In this document: positions 7,882 through 20,538 of the stretch, piece after piece
Numbering within the stretch: the stretch's first letter is position 1
How the letters are laid out: each line of letters begins with the position of its first letter
NCBI RefSeq assembly: GCF_021919345.1
Contig: NZ_CP089293.1
Coordinates: forward strand, 2,728,001 to 2,792,000
DNA length: 64,000 bases
Origin: Paenarthrobacter nicotinovorans
Lineage (GTDB): Bacteria; Actinomycetota; Actinomycetes; Actinomycetales; Micrococcaceae
Direction of reading: 5' to 3'
Translations under genes and position numbers: made by a program
Notes under the pieces: model-generated
Seen by the model: the letters and a program-made list of their open reading frames with translations, nothing else
What the model was told of the DNA's origin: nothing
Database searches by the model: none

Positions 7882-10800
7882 TGGAACAGTCCACAGCCCG
7901 GAAATTCTCCCAGCGCCTGCTCCGGGGCAAGAAGCTGACCACAATCCTGGCGGCCGCTGCACTGGCCGCGGCCGGAATGACCGCCGTCGTCTCCAGCACC
8001 CCGGCCTTTGCCGACCAGCAGCGACAAGTGGTTGGCACGGGCCTCACGAAACCTGCCGGGGCCGTGGTTGACCCCATTGGCCGGGTATGGGTCTCAGACA
8101 GCGTGGCGGGTTTCTGCCGGATGTCCGAGCCAGTCAACGGCCAGCCCGGCACCTTGGAAAAGGCGACCTGCCTCGGCGGCACCCTGCCGGGAGCCACCCC
8201 TGGCCCAAAGGTGCCAGGGGTTTCGGTGGTCCTCGACCCTACCCCGGCCTCCGTGGGCAACGGTGACGAGACTGTCTTCATCCCGGACTCTTCAGTGGGC
8301 AGTGCACATCTCGTGCGGGCCGTATGGAATCCCCCGTTGGACCTGTTTGAATACAGCAGTACGCTGACCGTCTTGGACGGCGATGTCAGGCCAAATGCGG
8401 TCAGCGACGGCCCGGACGGCAACATCTACCTTTCCTTTGCAAACGCCCGGTCGATCATCAAAATCGTTGATCCAACCATCAAGCATCCGAGCATCGAGTC
8501 CATCGCCTCTGTCACTACAAAGGCCCTGGGCCTCGTGGCCGCCGGTTGGGACAGCAACGGACACGCCAGCGTCTACGTGTTGGAAACCACTGGACTCCGC
8601 GCATTTTCCGCTCCGGACGACGGCGACATGACCAACTATGTGCCGTTGACCTCCTACAACGTGGGCGTGGCTTCGGCGATCTTCTATGACCACGAAGCCA
8701 ACATCATCTACACAGGCACCAGCAGTGGCGTCACCGCGGCCGATGCCGGGAAGGACAAGATCTCCAGGCTGAATCTCAGCACTGGAGTCGTGGACAACTC
8801 CTGGGCCTTGGGCTTCAGCAAGATCAGTGGCCTGGGAATGCGGGGCGGGCAGTTGCTCGCGCTGGATGATCCTGGACAGCTGAACGCCACGCCGGCTACC
8901 GGACAAGGAAAGATGAGCCTCCTGGGCGGAGTCAAAGCCCAGATCACTTCGGGCCCGACGCTCGCCAATGGTGCCCAATCACCCAATACCGCTTTCACCA
9001 ACGACACAACGCCCACCTTTGGCGTGAGTGCCGATCCAAGCGGCAGCGCTTTGGAATGCTCCGTAGGTGGGGCCTGGACAGATTGCACCGCCGGCACTTA
9101 CACCTCGGCGGTTCTGGCAAACGGACCACAAACATTCTCGGTCCGGCCGGCACCAGCAGGCGTTCCCGTTTCCCGCACGTTCACCGTGGACACAGTGGCA
9201 CCTGCTGCTCCTGTCTTCACTGCACCGAACAGCGGACAAGTGGTGAATGGCAAGCCCGTACTCGGCGCGACCTTCGAAGCAGGAACGATACTGAGTTGCT
9301 CAGTCGATTCCACAGCTGACGCTGACTTCAAAGCCTGCGTACCGGGCGACACCTTCACGCTGACAACAGCGGGTGCACACACCTTGCGGATCCGGAGTAC
9401 GGATCCTGCCGGAAACGTCGGCCCTGCTGCTGCCTTGACCGTGACAGTGGATCTGACAGCACCGCAGGTGGCGATCACCGCCCCCGCCAGTGGTGCCACA
9501 GTGGGTGCCGGGTACCAGTTCCAGTTCGCTTCCACCTCACCGGACGTGGCCGGATTCCGCTGCCGGTTGGGAACGGATGCCTTCACTGCATGCACCTCAC
9601 CGAAGGTTTACGCGGACATCGCCAACGGCCCGAACAGGTTCGAAGTTGAAGCCCGGGACGGAGCAGGCAACACGACCGTGGCCGGGGTGAACTTCACGGT
9701 CTTTGTCGCCGACACAACGCCGCCAACCGTGACAGCAGATCCCATAGGAGGCACCTACGGCCCGTCGAGCAAGATCACGCTCACGGCAAGTGAAGCTGAC
9801 GCGAAGATCTACTACACCGAAGATGGCAGCACACCCACCACGGCAAGCCCGCAATACACGGCTCCAATTGCGATGGGGAGCAAGACCCTGAAGTACATCG
9901 CAGTGGATGCCGCGAACAACGCCTCAGCACCGCAGTCACAGGTGTACGTGTTGGATAACGTTGCGCCAACTGTCACGGCCAACCCCCAGGGAGGCAATCT
10001 CGCCCTGGGACAAAGCGTCACTTTGACTACGGAGTCCGGGGCAAAGATCTACTACACAACGGACAACACCACTCCGACTATCTCCAGTCAGGTTGGTACC
10101 ACCACGGTCACGGTCACACCGACTGCGACCACTACAGTGAAGTACTTCGCCGTTGACACTGTCGGAAACCAGTCCGCTGTAGCCTCGCAGACCTACACGT
10201 TGCCTGCTGCCCCAGCCAACACCTGGAAGGACTACAACTCCGATGCCAAGAATGACATCCTGGCGCGGGACGCGGCCGGAACGCTGTGGCTGTACCCGGG
10301 CAACGGGACGGGCGGCTGGCTAAGCAAGATCAACACCGGAACCACGTGGAACAACTACAACCTGATCGTTCCAACGCGGGACTTCAGCGGAGACGGCCGG
10401 AGCGACGTCTTCGCCCGGGATGCTGCCGGACAACTCTGGCTCTTCAAAGGCAACGGAACAGGCGGTTGGCAGCCGGCAGTTTCTGTTGGAAGTGGTTGGA
10501 GCGCAATGACCGCAGTTGTTGCCCCGGGTGATTTCAACGGCGACGGCAAATCGGATCTCCTCGCCAGGGATTCTGCCGGCGTCCTGTGGCTCTACAAGGG
10601 CGACGGCCTGGGTAAGTTCACAGCTGGGGCAACCCAGGTTGGGGCCGGCTGGAACGTCATGAACTCCATTTTCAGCACAGGGGACTTCAACGGCGACGGG
10701 AAGACCGACATCCTGGCTCGAGACACCGGCGGTGCGTTGTGGCTCTACCCCAGTAATGGCAGCGGAGGCTGGGGCACCCGCACCCAGATCGGCAGCGGGT

Positions 10801-10976
10801 GGGGCGGCATGACGGCACTCCTTGGCCCAGGCGATTTCAACGGCAACGGCAAGTCCGATGTCCTCGCCCGGGACGCCAATGGCAATCTATGGCTCTATCC
10901 AGGTAATGGCACCGGTGGGTGGCTTGCCTGGGGCCAAGTAGGAACCGGTTGGCAAGGATTCACCTCGCTCCCCTAA
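7881..10976 (+). CDS. Large secreted surface protein: propeller, Ig-like, chitobiase-C and FG-GAP repeats
   Basis: 1031-residue exported protein. The start is ATG 7881, overlapping the previous stop; the frame is open to 7860, but a GGAAG site sits just upstream of 7881. A signal peptide (AAALAAAGMTAVVSSTPAFA) is followed by a region with NHL/SMP-30-like propeller features (GTGLTKPAGAVVDPIGRVWV). Three Ig-like units follow, each with a Cys pair (ECSVGGAWTDC, SCSVDSTADADFKAC, FRCRLGTDAFTAC). Then come two chitobiase/hexosaminidase C-terminal-type domains (KIYYTEDGSTPTT and KIYYTTDNTTPT) and five FG-GAP repeats of about 50 residues (DFNGDGKSDLLARDSAG type). No catalytic site is evident; an adhesive or polysaccharide-binding role is likely. 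A terminator follows. Confidence 0.8.
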   Translation: MEQSTARKFSQRLLRGKKLTTILAAAALAAAGMTAVVSSTPAFADQQRQVVGTGLTKPAGAVVDPIGRVWVSDSVAGFCRMSEPVNGQPGTLEKATCLGGTLPGATPGPKVPGVSVVLDPTPASVGNGDETVFIPDSSVGSAHLVRAVWNPPLDLFEYSSTLTVLDGDVRPNAVSDGPDGNIYLSFANARSIIKIVDPTIKHPSIESIASVTTKALGLVAAGWDSNGHASVYVLETTGLRAFSAPDDGDMTNYVPLTSYNVGVASAIFYDHEANIIYTGTSSGVTAADAGKDKISRLNLSTGVVDNSWALGFSKISGLGMRGGQLLALDDPGQLNATPATGQGKMSLLGGVKAQITSGPTLANGAQSPNTAFTNDTTPTFGVSADPSGSALECSVGGAWTDCTAGTYTSAVLANGPQTFSVRPAPAGVPVSRTFTVDTVAPAAPVFTAPNSGQVVNGKPVLGATFEAGTILSCSVDSTADADFKACVPGDTFTLTTAGAHTLRIRSTDPAGNVGPAAALTVTVDLTAPQVAITAPASGATVGAGYQFQFASTSPDVAGFRCRLGTDAFTACTSPKVYADIANGPNRFEVEARDGAGNTTVAGVNFTVFVADTTPPTVTADPIGGTYGPSSKITLTASEADAKIYYTEDGSTPTTASPQYTAPIAMGSKTLKYIAVDAANNASAPQSQVYVLDNVAPTVTANPQGGNLALGQSVTLTTESGAKIYYTTDNTTPTISSQVGTTTVTVTPTATTTVKYFAVDTVGNQSAVASQTYTLPAAPANTWKDYNSDAKNDILARDAAGTLWLYPGNGTGGWLSKINTGTTWNNYNLIVPTRDFSGDGRSDVFARDAAGQLWLFKGNGTGGWQPAVSVGSGWSAMTAVVAPGDFNGDGKSDLLARDSAGVLWLYKGDGLGKFTAGATQVGAGWNVMNSIFSTGDFNGDGKTDILARDTGGALWLYPSNGSGGWGTRTQIGSGWGGMTALLGPGDFNGNGKSDVLARDANGNLWLYPGNGTGGWLAWGQVGTGWQGFTSLP
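10228..10973 (+). repeat. Five FG-GAP repeats, period about 150 bp
   Basis: Tandem protein repeats with core DFNGDGKSDLLARD and a LWLYxGNGTGGW second strand, about 50 residues apart. They are more regular than the repeats in the lysozyme at 1918-4662. Confidence 0.85.
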
Positions 10977-11005
10977 CGGAGCGAACAGCCTGGCTTGCCG
11001 TTTCG

Positions 11006-11042
11006 AGGGGTGCATCGGAGAATATCCGGTGCACCCCTTTCG
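11006..11042 (+). terminator. Terminator after the surface-protein gene
   Basis: AGGGGTGCATCGGA (11006-11019) pairs with TCCGGTGCACCCCT (11025-11038) with a single wobble pair and a five-base loop, followed by TTTCG. Confidence 0.75.
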
Positions 11043-11190
11043 TTGGCTGGGTTCGGTGAGCGCATCCGTGCTTCCACGGAACGTTTGCCGCAATGAACTA
11101 GACTGAGGGTTTGCAAGGACCTCGTGACGCCAGAGTTGCGGGCTGCGGCTGGCGTCAAGAATTCGTCGGCACGAACTACCGAGGAGAGTC

Positions 11191-11946
11191 TTGACTTTCG
11201 ACCAGGCAGGCCAACCGGATCTCTCCGTTGTGATCCCGGTCTATAACGGAGAACGGATATTGGCGGCAACAATGGCGCGCCTTTCCGGCTATCTAACCAG
11301 TGGCAACTCCGAGATCATCATCGTGGAGAACGGATCTTCCGACAACACACTCAAGGTTGCCCGCGAGCACGCGGTGGACACTCCACACGTGACATTCCAC
11401 GTTCTCCAAAGCGAAAAAGGGATGGGAAACGCGTACCGGAGGGGCATCGAGGCCAGTTCCGGACGCCGTGTCCTCCTGACCGCCGATGATCTTCCCTTCG
11501 GGACCGATGATCTTGACGAGGACGCGAAGCTCGAACCAAAACCGCATGTGGTCATAGGTTCCAAAGCGCACAAAAATTCAAAAATCCAGCGCAGCCCCCT
11601 CCGCGGACTCACCACTTTCGGGTTCAAGACTCTCCGACAGGTGATTCTGGGGTCCAAGGTCGGTGACTCCCAGGGAACGCTCATCGTCGACGGCGGCTGG
11701 TTGCGGAACATGGTGGACCGTTTTGACGATCCTGGTTTCCTTTTCAGCACCCAGGTTGTCTACGCCGCCGAAAAGCAGGGCTTCGACATAGTGGAAGTGC
11801 CCGTTACTTTGGCGCCCGATGACGAACCCGGCGAAACCACCATCCGGACTGCCGACGTCGTAAAGATGTTCAAGGGTCTGGTTGCCATGCGCCGGCGCAA
11901 GAGCGAACTGGCAGCTGCTCCCAGCGCGGGGACACACGCCCCATGA
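11191..11946 (+). CDS. Family 2 glycosyltransferase (dolichyl-phosphate mannosyltransferase type)
   Basis: 251-residue cytoplasmic GT-A fold transferase. It starts at TTG 11191 behind a GAGGAGAG site and opens LSVVIPVYNGERILAAT, followed by EIIIVENGSSDNT and a conserved central region (VLLTADDLPFG) where the metal-binding acidic residues of GT2 enzymes usually lie. It resembles polyprenyl-phosphate hexose synthases. The next gene overlaps it by four bases and encodes a UPF0104 membrane protein, a frequent partner of such transferases. The likely role is making a lipid-linked sugar for envelope glycopolymers; donor and acceptor cannot be read from the sequence. Confidence 0.8.
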   Translation: MTFDQAGQPDLSVVIPVYNGERILAATMARLSGYLTSGNSEIIIVENGSSDNTLKVAREHAVDTPHVTFHVLQSEKGMGNAYRRGIEASSGRRVLLTADDLPFGTDDLDEDAKLEPKPHVVIGSKAHKNSKIQRSPLRGLTTFGFKTLRQVILGSKVGDSQGTLIVDGGWLRNMVDRFDDPGFLFSTQVVYAAEKQGFDIVEVPVTLAPDDEPGETTIRTADVVKMFKGLVAMRRRKSELAAAPSAGTHAP

Positions 11947-12968
11947 CGGGATCGATCGCAGAAACACCGTCGAACGACAACGACGTGAATTTGGAACAGC
12001 CTCCGGTCAAGACCACCAAAGCCAAACTGGTGGATTTTGCCCGTCGCGCCCTGGTGGTCATCGTCTTTGCCGCTGCGGTGTACTTCATCGCAGTCCAATG
12101 GCCACAGGTCCAAGCCACGGTCTTTGCCCTGCAATGGTGGCAGGTGCTGCTTTCGCTGCTTGCCCTCATCCCCGGGGTTCTTCTGGGCATGTACATGTGG
12201 CGGGTTGTCATGGCCAGCCTGTTGAGGTCTGTTGACATCGAGCCGCAGGGCCTGGTCCTGAACCAGATCTACCTCGTAGGCCAGATCGGTAAATATCTTC
12301 CCGGCTCCGTCTGGGCGTTCGTCCTCCAGATGGAGCTCGGCCGAAAAAACGGCATCGCGCGGGCCCAGGTCTTCGTAGCTTCCTTGGTCAGTACCGGCAT
12401 CACCATCGGCGCAGCTTTGGTGGTTGGAGCTTCAGCCCTGCCAATCCTTGTCCAGCGGGAACCGAACCTGCAATGGTTGTACGTCATCCTCCCCGTCGTG
12501 ATTCTGGCGATGAACCCAAACGTTGTGACCTTCCTGGTCAACTTCGTGCTCAAGGTATTCCGCCGGCCACCGCTGCCTGAGCGGATACAGGCCAACACCA
12601 TGGTCAAAGCCTTCATCCTCGGCGTCCTCATGTACCTGTGCTTCGGCCTGCACCTGTGGATCCTGGTAGGTCACGAGGCAACCCTGGACCTGGCGACGTT
12701 CCTGGTCCTCACCGGTGCCCTCGCTCTCGGGATGACCCTCGGGGTGCTGGCCTTCCTGCTGCCCGCTGGAGTTGGCGCACGGGAAGCCATCCTGATCCTT
12801 GCCCTGGCGGGGATGATGAGCGCCGGTGCCGCAACCGCAATCGCCGCGCTTTCCCGGATCATGTTCACTGTTGCGGACCTGCTCTGCGTAGGAATCGCCT
12901 TTGTGCACTTCCGGTGGCGGCAGTCCGCTTCCAAGACCCCCGGAGATTCCACCTCAGAGCCCAGCTGA
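11943..12968 (+). CDS. UPF0104/LPG-synthase-TM family membrane protein (flippase-like)
   Basis: 341-residue integral membrane protein with about eight hydrophobic segments. The motif NQIYLVGQIGKYLPGSVW is typical of the lysylphosphatidylglycerol-synthase transmembrane (AglD/UPF0104) family. It overlaps the upstream glycosyltransferase by four bases (ATGA). Members next to GT2 enzymes are thought to act in lipid-linked sugar transfer or flipping; this is inference here. A hairpin at 12986-13014 separates it from the following gene. Confidence 0.78.
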   Translation: MTGSIAETPSNDNDVNLEQPPVKTTKAKLVDFARRALVVIVFAAAVYFIAVQWPQVQATVFALQWWQVLLSLLALIPGVLLGMYMWRVVMASLLRSVDIEPQGLVLNQIYLVGQIGKYLPGSVWAFVLQMELGRKNGIARAQVFVASLVSTGITIGAALVVGASALPILVQREPNLQWLYVILPVVILAMNPNVVTFLVNFVLKVFRRPPLPERIQANTMVKAFILGVLMYLCFGLHLWILVGHEATLDLATFLVLTGALALGMTLGVLAFLLPAGVGAREAILILALAGMMSAGAATAIAALSRIMFTVADLLCVGIAFVHFRWRQSASKTPGDSTSEPS

Positions 12969-12985
12969 TGCTGTGGGTCTTTTCC

Positions 12986-13014
12986 ACGCCCGGGTGTCTA
13001 CGATTCCCGGGCGT
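12986..13014. terminator. Perfect 9-bp hairpin between envelope genes
   Basis: ACGCCCGGG pairs with CCCGGGCGT around an 11-base loop, followed by TCTTCG. It may terminate or attenuate transcription ahead of the YfhO-like gene. Confidence 0.5.
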
Positions 13015-13067
13015 TCTTCGGGCCAATAATCAAACTTATGCCGCGCGCTAAGGAGCAAGGTACCACC

Positions 13068-15311
13068 ATGACAGCAGTAACCTCCGAGGCCACTGCCCAG
13101 CGCCCGCCTGTCACCAAGCGGCGCTACTTCATGAAGCATGATTGGCATTGGGGCATTGTTACCGCCATCATCGCGGCCATCTCGTCCATCATCCCCAGGC
13201 TCTTCAATCCCACGTTCTACTACTGGGACGACATGATGCAGTCCTTCCTTCCCTTGTGGCGGCACATGGGTGAGGAGATTCGTTCGGGCAGATTCCCCTT
13301 GATGGAACCGGGGGGCTGGGTGGGCGGCAACATTGTGGCCGAGGTCGGTTACGGGATATTCAATCCCGTAAACATCGTCAACTCGGTCATTGTCTCCAAC
13401 TTCGAGAACCTGTCGCTGGCGAGCTACTTCATCATCGTCCAGTTCATTGCCCTGTTGGCTTTTGGAACGTACATGCTCGCCCGGGACTACGGGTCAAACA
13501 GGCCACTGGCCCTGGCTGCCGGTGTAGCGATTCCGTTCAGCGGCTTCACTCTGTTCTACGAGGCGGCCCGCTGGCCCGGCGGTCTCATGGCCTTTGCCTG
13601 GATCACGGTTTTCTGGTGGTCAGTGCGCCGCTACGCCCGACGCAACACCTCGCCCTTCCTTCCGTTCCTGCTCGGCTTCCTCACCATGACAGCCGGCAAT
13701 CCCTACGGAGCCATCGGCGTCATTCTCGTCCTGGCAGCAGTGGCCGTCGAACTGATGCTGATGCGGCACTGGCGACGCCTCATCCCGATCGTCATCGTGG
13801 GCGCTCTGGTGGGCCTGACTGCCGTCCTGGTGTACTTCCCCTTGCCCCTCAGCTCTGCCGTAACGGTCCGTCAGCAGAATGAGATCCTGAACGATCTCTT
13901 CCTCTCGCCGGACATGTCTTCCCTCCTGACGATGAGCACCTCGTCCATGAGGCCCCGGATCAACAACTTCTGGGCTCCCATCGACAACGTCCCCTCAAGC
14001 TACCTGGCATGGTTCGTTCTGCCCCTGCTTCCGTGGTTGGATTTCCGCAGCTTCAGGAACCGGTCCCGCCAGATCTTCAGCATCTATATCATTACGGGTA
14101 TCTACTTCCTCCTGACGTTTGCCCCGTCACAGGTTCTGGTCTTCCGCTGGCCCATCCGTCTCATCGAGTACGTGTACTTGGGCGTGATCGTCCTTGTCGC
14201 CGTAGTGGCCTCAGCAGGCTTGAAAACCACCGCCTGGAAGAAACGGTTGTTCATCACCGTCGCGATCCTCGGCTTCGGAACCTACCGGGCCTGGTCCATG
14301 GTTCCGGAGGGCGGCAAGTGGCAGTTCTTCACGCTGGCCGTGACTTTGGTGCTGGTTGTGCTTGCGATCCTGGGATGGAAGCGCTTCGGTTACCGGGGCC
14401 TTGCCGCCGTCATGGTGGTCGGAACCATCGCCACCTTGGGCATGCAGTCCCGTCAGTTCGTCCCTAACAATGCAGTTGCAGGTATCGGCTCTCCCGTGGA
14501 TGCCGATACCCTCCGGGATGCCACCAGCAACTACAAAGGAAACACCATCCAGGTCTTCAACACCATGAAGATCACGGGCGCGGAATTCACCGAGGGACGG
14601 CTCCTGTACGGCAACCAGATCCTCAACGCTGACGTCAACAACAGCATGGGCCGCTACAGCGGAATCAGCTTCACGACGTACGTCAATGCCTTGTGCATGA
14701 ACTACCGCGGCGAAACGTGCCCGCTGGCCTACACCGAGCTGTTCAAACAGGCCTCGCCTGAAATCGACGCCACGTTGGCTGACGTCCTTCAGGTTGAAAC
14801 CGTCGCCGTCCAGAAAACCCTGATCGCTCCGGACCAGCTGGACATCGCGCCGGGATGGTCGATTGTTGCATCAGACGAGACCCGGACCATCCTGCAGCGC
14901 CAGAACCCCTTGCCACACCCCGGCACTGTCTCATGGGTTTCTGACGGCATCACCGTCCAGGACTCAGTGCGAACAGGGAACGACGAACACGTCCAGCTCT
15001 CTGGCAACGGCAACGCTGGAAAACTGACCTTCGCGCGGCTCGCCTGGCCCGGTTACACCGTCAAGGTCGACGGCGAGACACAGAAGCTCACGCAGGGACC
15101 TGCTGGCGTCATCATGGTGGACATCCCCGCCGGCGCCAAGTCCGTTGACATTTCCTTCACGACGCCGGGACTCACCATGGGACTTGCCGCCCAGGCAGCT
15201 GCGTGGTTCGGGATTCTGCTGTTCACCGTATTCCACTATGTGCGGCGCTACCGCCGCGGAAAGTCCGCTGAGCAGGTAGTCGCAGAACCGGCCGAAAAGG
15301 TCACCGTGTAG
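13068..15311 (+). CDS. YfhO-like polytopic membrane protein (possible GT-C glycosyltransferase)
   Basis: 747-residue polytopic membrane protein with about a dozen hydrophobic helices and a soluble C-terminal domain between the last two. The first extracytoplasmic loop contains FYYWDDMMQSFLPLWRHMGE, and the following loop GRFPLMEPGGWVGGN fits the YfhO/GT-C pattern in which acidic loop residues bind a lipid-linked sugar. YfhO of Firmicutes glycosylates lipoteichoic acid; the role here may be similar modification of a wall polymer. Start 13068 is preferred because an AAGGAG lies about 12 bases upstream and the 13038 ATG has none. It ends just before a strong terminator. Confidence 0.7.
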   Translation: MTAVTSEATAQRPPVTKRRYFMKHDWHWGIVTAIIAAISSIIPRLFNPTFYYWDDMMQSFLPLWRHMGEEIRSGRFPLMEPGGWVGGNIVAEVGYGIFNPVNIVNSVIVSNFENLSLASYFIIVQFIALLAFGTYMLARDYGSNRPLALAAGVAIPFSGFTLFYEAARWPGGLMAFAWITVFWWSVRRYARRNTSPFLPFLLGFLTMTAGNPYGAIGVILVLAAVAVELMLMRHWRRLIPIVIVGALVGLTAVLVYFPLPLSSAVTVRQQNEILNDLFLSPDMSSLLTMSTSSMRPRINNFWAPIDNVPSSYLAWFVLPLLPWLDFRSFRNRSRQIFSIYIITGIYFLLTFAPSQVLVFRWPIRLIEYVYLGVIVLVAVVASAGLKTTAWKKRLFITVAILGFGTYRAWSMVPEGGKWQFFTLAVTLVLVVLAILGWKRFGYRGLAAVMVVGTIATLGMQSRQFVPNNAVAGIGSPVDADTLRDATSNYKGNTIQVFNTMKITGAEFTEGRLLYGNQILNADVNNSMGRYSGISFTTYVNALCMNYRGETCPLAYTELFKQASPEIDATLADVLQVETVAVQKTLIAPDQLDIAPGWSIVASDETRTILQRQNPLPHPGTVSWVSDGITVQDSVRTGNDEHVQLSGNGNAGKLTFARLAWPGYTVKVDGETQKLTQGPAGVIMVDIPAGAKSVDISFTTPGLTMGLAAQAAAWFGILLFTVFHYVRRYRRGKSAEQVVAEPAEKVTV

Positions 15312-15331
15312 CCAGGGCATCCCAGTCAGGG

Positions 15332-15369
15332 AAAAGAGCGTCCACGCCTTCGGGTTTGGGCGCTCTTTT
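15332..15369 (+). terminator. Terminator after the YfhO-like gene
   Basis: AAAAGAGCG (15332-15340) and CGCTCTTTT (15361-15369) form a perfect 9-bp stem ending in a T-run on either strand. Confidence 0.8.
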
Positions 15370-15485
15370 CGTACACAGGAATCTCACTGTCCACCTGTTG
15401 GCAGTTGCCCTGGGAACGCCGGGTTGCAGGGTCACCTATCTTGCCGGCGCCCTATGGCCCCTTGCACGTGACCGTGGGGCGCAAA

Positions 15486-15527
15486 AAAGGCCACCGTGCC
15501 TCTGTGAAAAGAGGTACGGTGGCCTTT
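15486..15527 (-). terminator. Terminator of the glf-glfT2-wzm-wzt operon
   Basis: A 17-base arm at 15486-15502 pairs with 15511-15527 (one mismatch) around an 8-base loop. On the minus strand the stem runs into a six-T tract, which fits termination of the operon that ends at 15576. Confidence 0.85.
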
Positions 15528-15575
15528 CTGTGTTGGCTGCGACTCCTAATGACAAGGAGTTTGCTGCCCTCGGAA

Positions 15576-16304
15576 TCAGTGCTCGCGGAGCCAGGCTACT
15601 GCCTCCTCGGCAGGCCCTTCGAACTGCACGGTGCCGGATGAAAGCACCACTCCCCTGTCGCAAATCCTGGAGATCATGTCGAGGTCGTGGCTGACTACCA
15701 CCAGTGTCCGGCCCTCATCTGAGAGCTGCTTGATCTTGGCGAGGCACTTTCTCTGGAAAGGCTCGTCACCTACGGCAAGAATTTCGTCCACAAGGAAAAT
15801 GTCCGGCTGGGTGTGGACCGCGACCGCGAAAGCGAGGCGCAGGAACATACCGGAAGAATAGAATTTCACCTCGGTATCGATGAACTGCTCGATCTCGGAG
15901 AACGCGACTATGTCGTCAAACTTCTCGTTGATCTCCTGTTCTGTCATGCCCAGGATCGCGGCGTTCAGGAACACATTCTCACGTCCGGAAAGATCCGGGT
16001 GGAATCCTGCGCCCACCTCGATGAGGCCGGCGACGCGGCCTTTCGTGCGCACCGTCCCCTTGTCGGGAAGGATGACTCCGGAAATGAGCTTCAGAAGGGT
16101 GGACTTACCTGAACCGTTGAAGCCCAGGAGGGCGACAGTCTCCCCGGGCTGGATTTCAAAGCTGACGTCATGGAGCGCATCAAACCTTCGGGTCAGATCG
16201 CCCTTGCGTCCCTTCACCAGCCAAACAAGCGTTTCCTTCAGGGAGTGCGAGTGGCGAAGATTGAACGTTTTCTTGAGGTCCTTGACGATTACGGCAGCAC
16301 CCAT
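15576..16304 (-). CDS. wzt: Polysaccharide ABC exporter ATPase (Wzt/TagH type)
   Basis: 242-residue nucleotide-binding subunit of an ABC-2 exporter. It has Walker A GFNGSGKST, the family-typical degenerate signature YSSGM in place of LSGGQ, Walker B IFLVDEILAVGD and switch VSHD. It ends right after the ATPase core, so it lacks the C-terminal sugar-binding domain found in O-antigen Wzt proteins such as those of E. coli O9a. It is directly downstream of the permease (no gap between stop and start) and of glfT2/glf, which points to export of a galactofuranose-containing chain, as in the mycobacterial Rv3781/Rv3783 galactan exporter. Confidence 0.9.
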   Translation of the reverse strand: MGAAVIVKDLKKTFNLRHSHSLKETLVWLVKGRKGDLTRRFDALHDVSFEIQPGETVALLGFNGSGKSTLLKLISGVILPDKGTVRTKGRVAGLIEVGAGFHPDLSGRENVFLNAAILGMTEQEINEKFDDIVAFSEIEQFIDTEVKFYSSGMFLRLAFAVAVHTQPDIFLVDEILAVGDEPFQRKCLAKIKQLSDEGRTLVVVSHDLDMISRICDRGVVLSSGTVQFEGPAEEAVAWLREH

Positions 16305-17162
16305 TTAGACCTCCTGCGCAAAGTGGCCCTCGAGCCGTCGGAACACGAGCTGGCCGATAATAAGGAACAAAGCAGCCATACCGAGTCCGAGCAGACCGGT
16401 CCACATCAAATGGGGAGGCAACTCAACGGGCCGGTTGACTGTTGGGTACCAGAACGCCCAGTGGAACAGTTCGACGGCTACCGTGATCGGATTCAGCTGG
16501 TAAATCACCAGCACCCATTCCGGGGCCAGGCGTCTGATCATGGTCCAGTCGTAAAGAACCGGGGAGGTCCAGGTAACGATCATCATCAGCATGTCGACGA
16601 TGTTCTCTGCGTCCCTGAAGAAGACGTTGATGGCACCAGCCAGCAACCCCAGACCAGTCGCTGTGACAGCCACAATGACGAAGCCCAATGCAGCCCCGAT
16701 GAGTTGCAGGATGTCCGGATGCCAGCCTGTGAGCAAGGCGGCTGCAAGCAGGACCACCAGCTGAGGCAGGAAATGGACCGCAGCGACCCACACTGAGGCA
16801 ACCGGGAACAATTCACGCGGCAGATAGATCTTCTTCACCAACGCAGCGTTGGAGACAATGGACCGCGTGGCATTCGAGAAAGCTTCTGAGAAGAAGTTGA
16901 TAACGATGACGCCGGAGAACATGTACAGCGCGTAGTTGGGGATCTGATCCCCAACCCGCAGCACAATGCCCAACGCAAAGAACAGCACCACGTACTGGAC
17001 CAGGGGCTTGACGTAGGACCATGCCAGCCCCAGAACCGAACCCCGGTAACGGACACGGAGTTCCTTGCGGACGATCAACTTGAGGAGGTACCGGCGTCGA
17101 TAGACGTCGAGCAGACCGGCACCTACCCCTGGAACAGCATACGTATCAGTGGAAGTGGCCAT
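16305..17162 (-). CDS. wzm: Polysaccharide ABC exporter permease (Wzm/TagG type)
   Basis: 285-residue ABC-2 family permease with about six membrane segments. The N-terminal amphipathic region LIVRKELRVRYRGSVLG is the conserved element preceding helix 1 in TagG/Wzm proteins. The ATG at 17162 lies two bases after the glfT2 stop codon and the gene abuts wzt, so all four genes are probably one transcript. It is expected to move a lipid-linked glycan from the cytoplasmic to the outer side of the membrane. Confidence 0.9.
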   Translation of the reverse strand: MATSTDTYAVPGVGAGLLDVYRRRYLLKLIVRKELRVRYRGSVLGLAWSYVKPLVQYVVLFFALGIVLRVGDQIPNYALYMFSGVIVINFFSEAFSNATRSIVSNAALVKKIYLPRELFPVASVWVAAVHFLPQLVVLLAAALLTGWHPDILQLIGAALGFVIVAVTATGLGLLAGAINVFFRDAENIVDMLMMIVTWTSPVLYDWTMIRRLAPEWVLVIYQLNPITVAVELFHWAFWYPTVNRPVELPPHLMWTGLLGLGMAALFLIIGQLVFRRLEGHFAQEV

Positions 17163-17164
17163 TG

Positions 17165-20421
<3,257 letters not shown>

Positions 20422-20471
20422 TTACGATCGAATCCCGATTCGGGAACGCGCGTAAGGGGGCAGCGATTGAC

Positions 20472-20514
20472 CGGAAAAACGAACGGGAGGCGTGGCCTGC
20501 GCCAGCCTCCCGTT
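20472..20514 (-). terminator. Terminator of the wbpD-wbpE-wbpB-like operon
   Basis: AACGGGAGGC (20482-20491) pairs perfectly with GCCTCCCGTT (20505-20514). Read on the minus strand it is followed by CGTTTTTCC. Confidence 0.75.
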
Positions 20515-20538
20515 CAAATGTGCAAAAATCCAGCCGCG

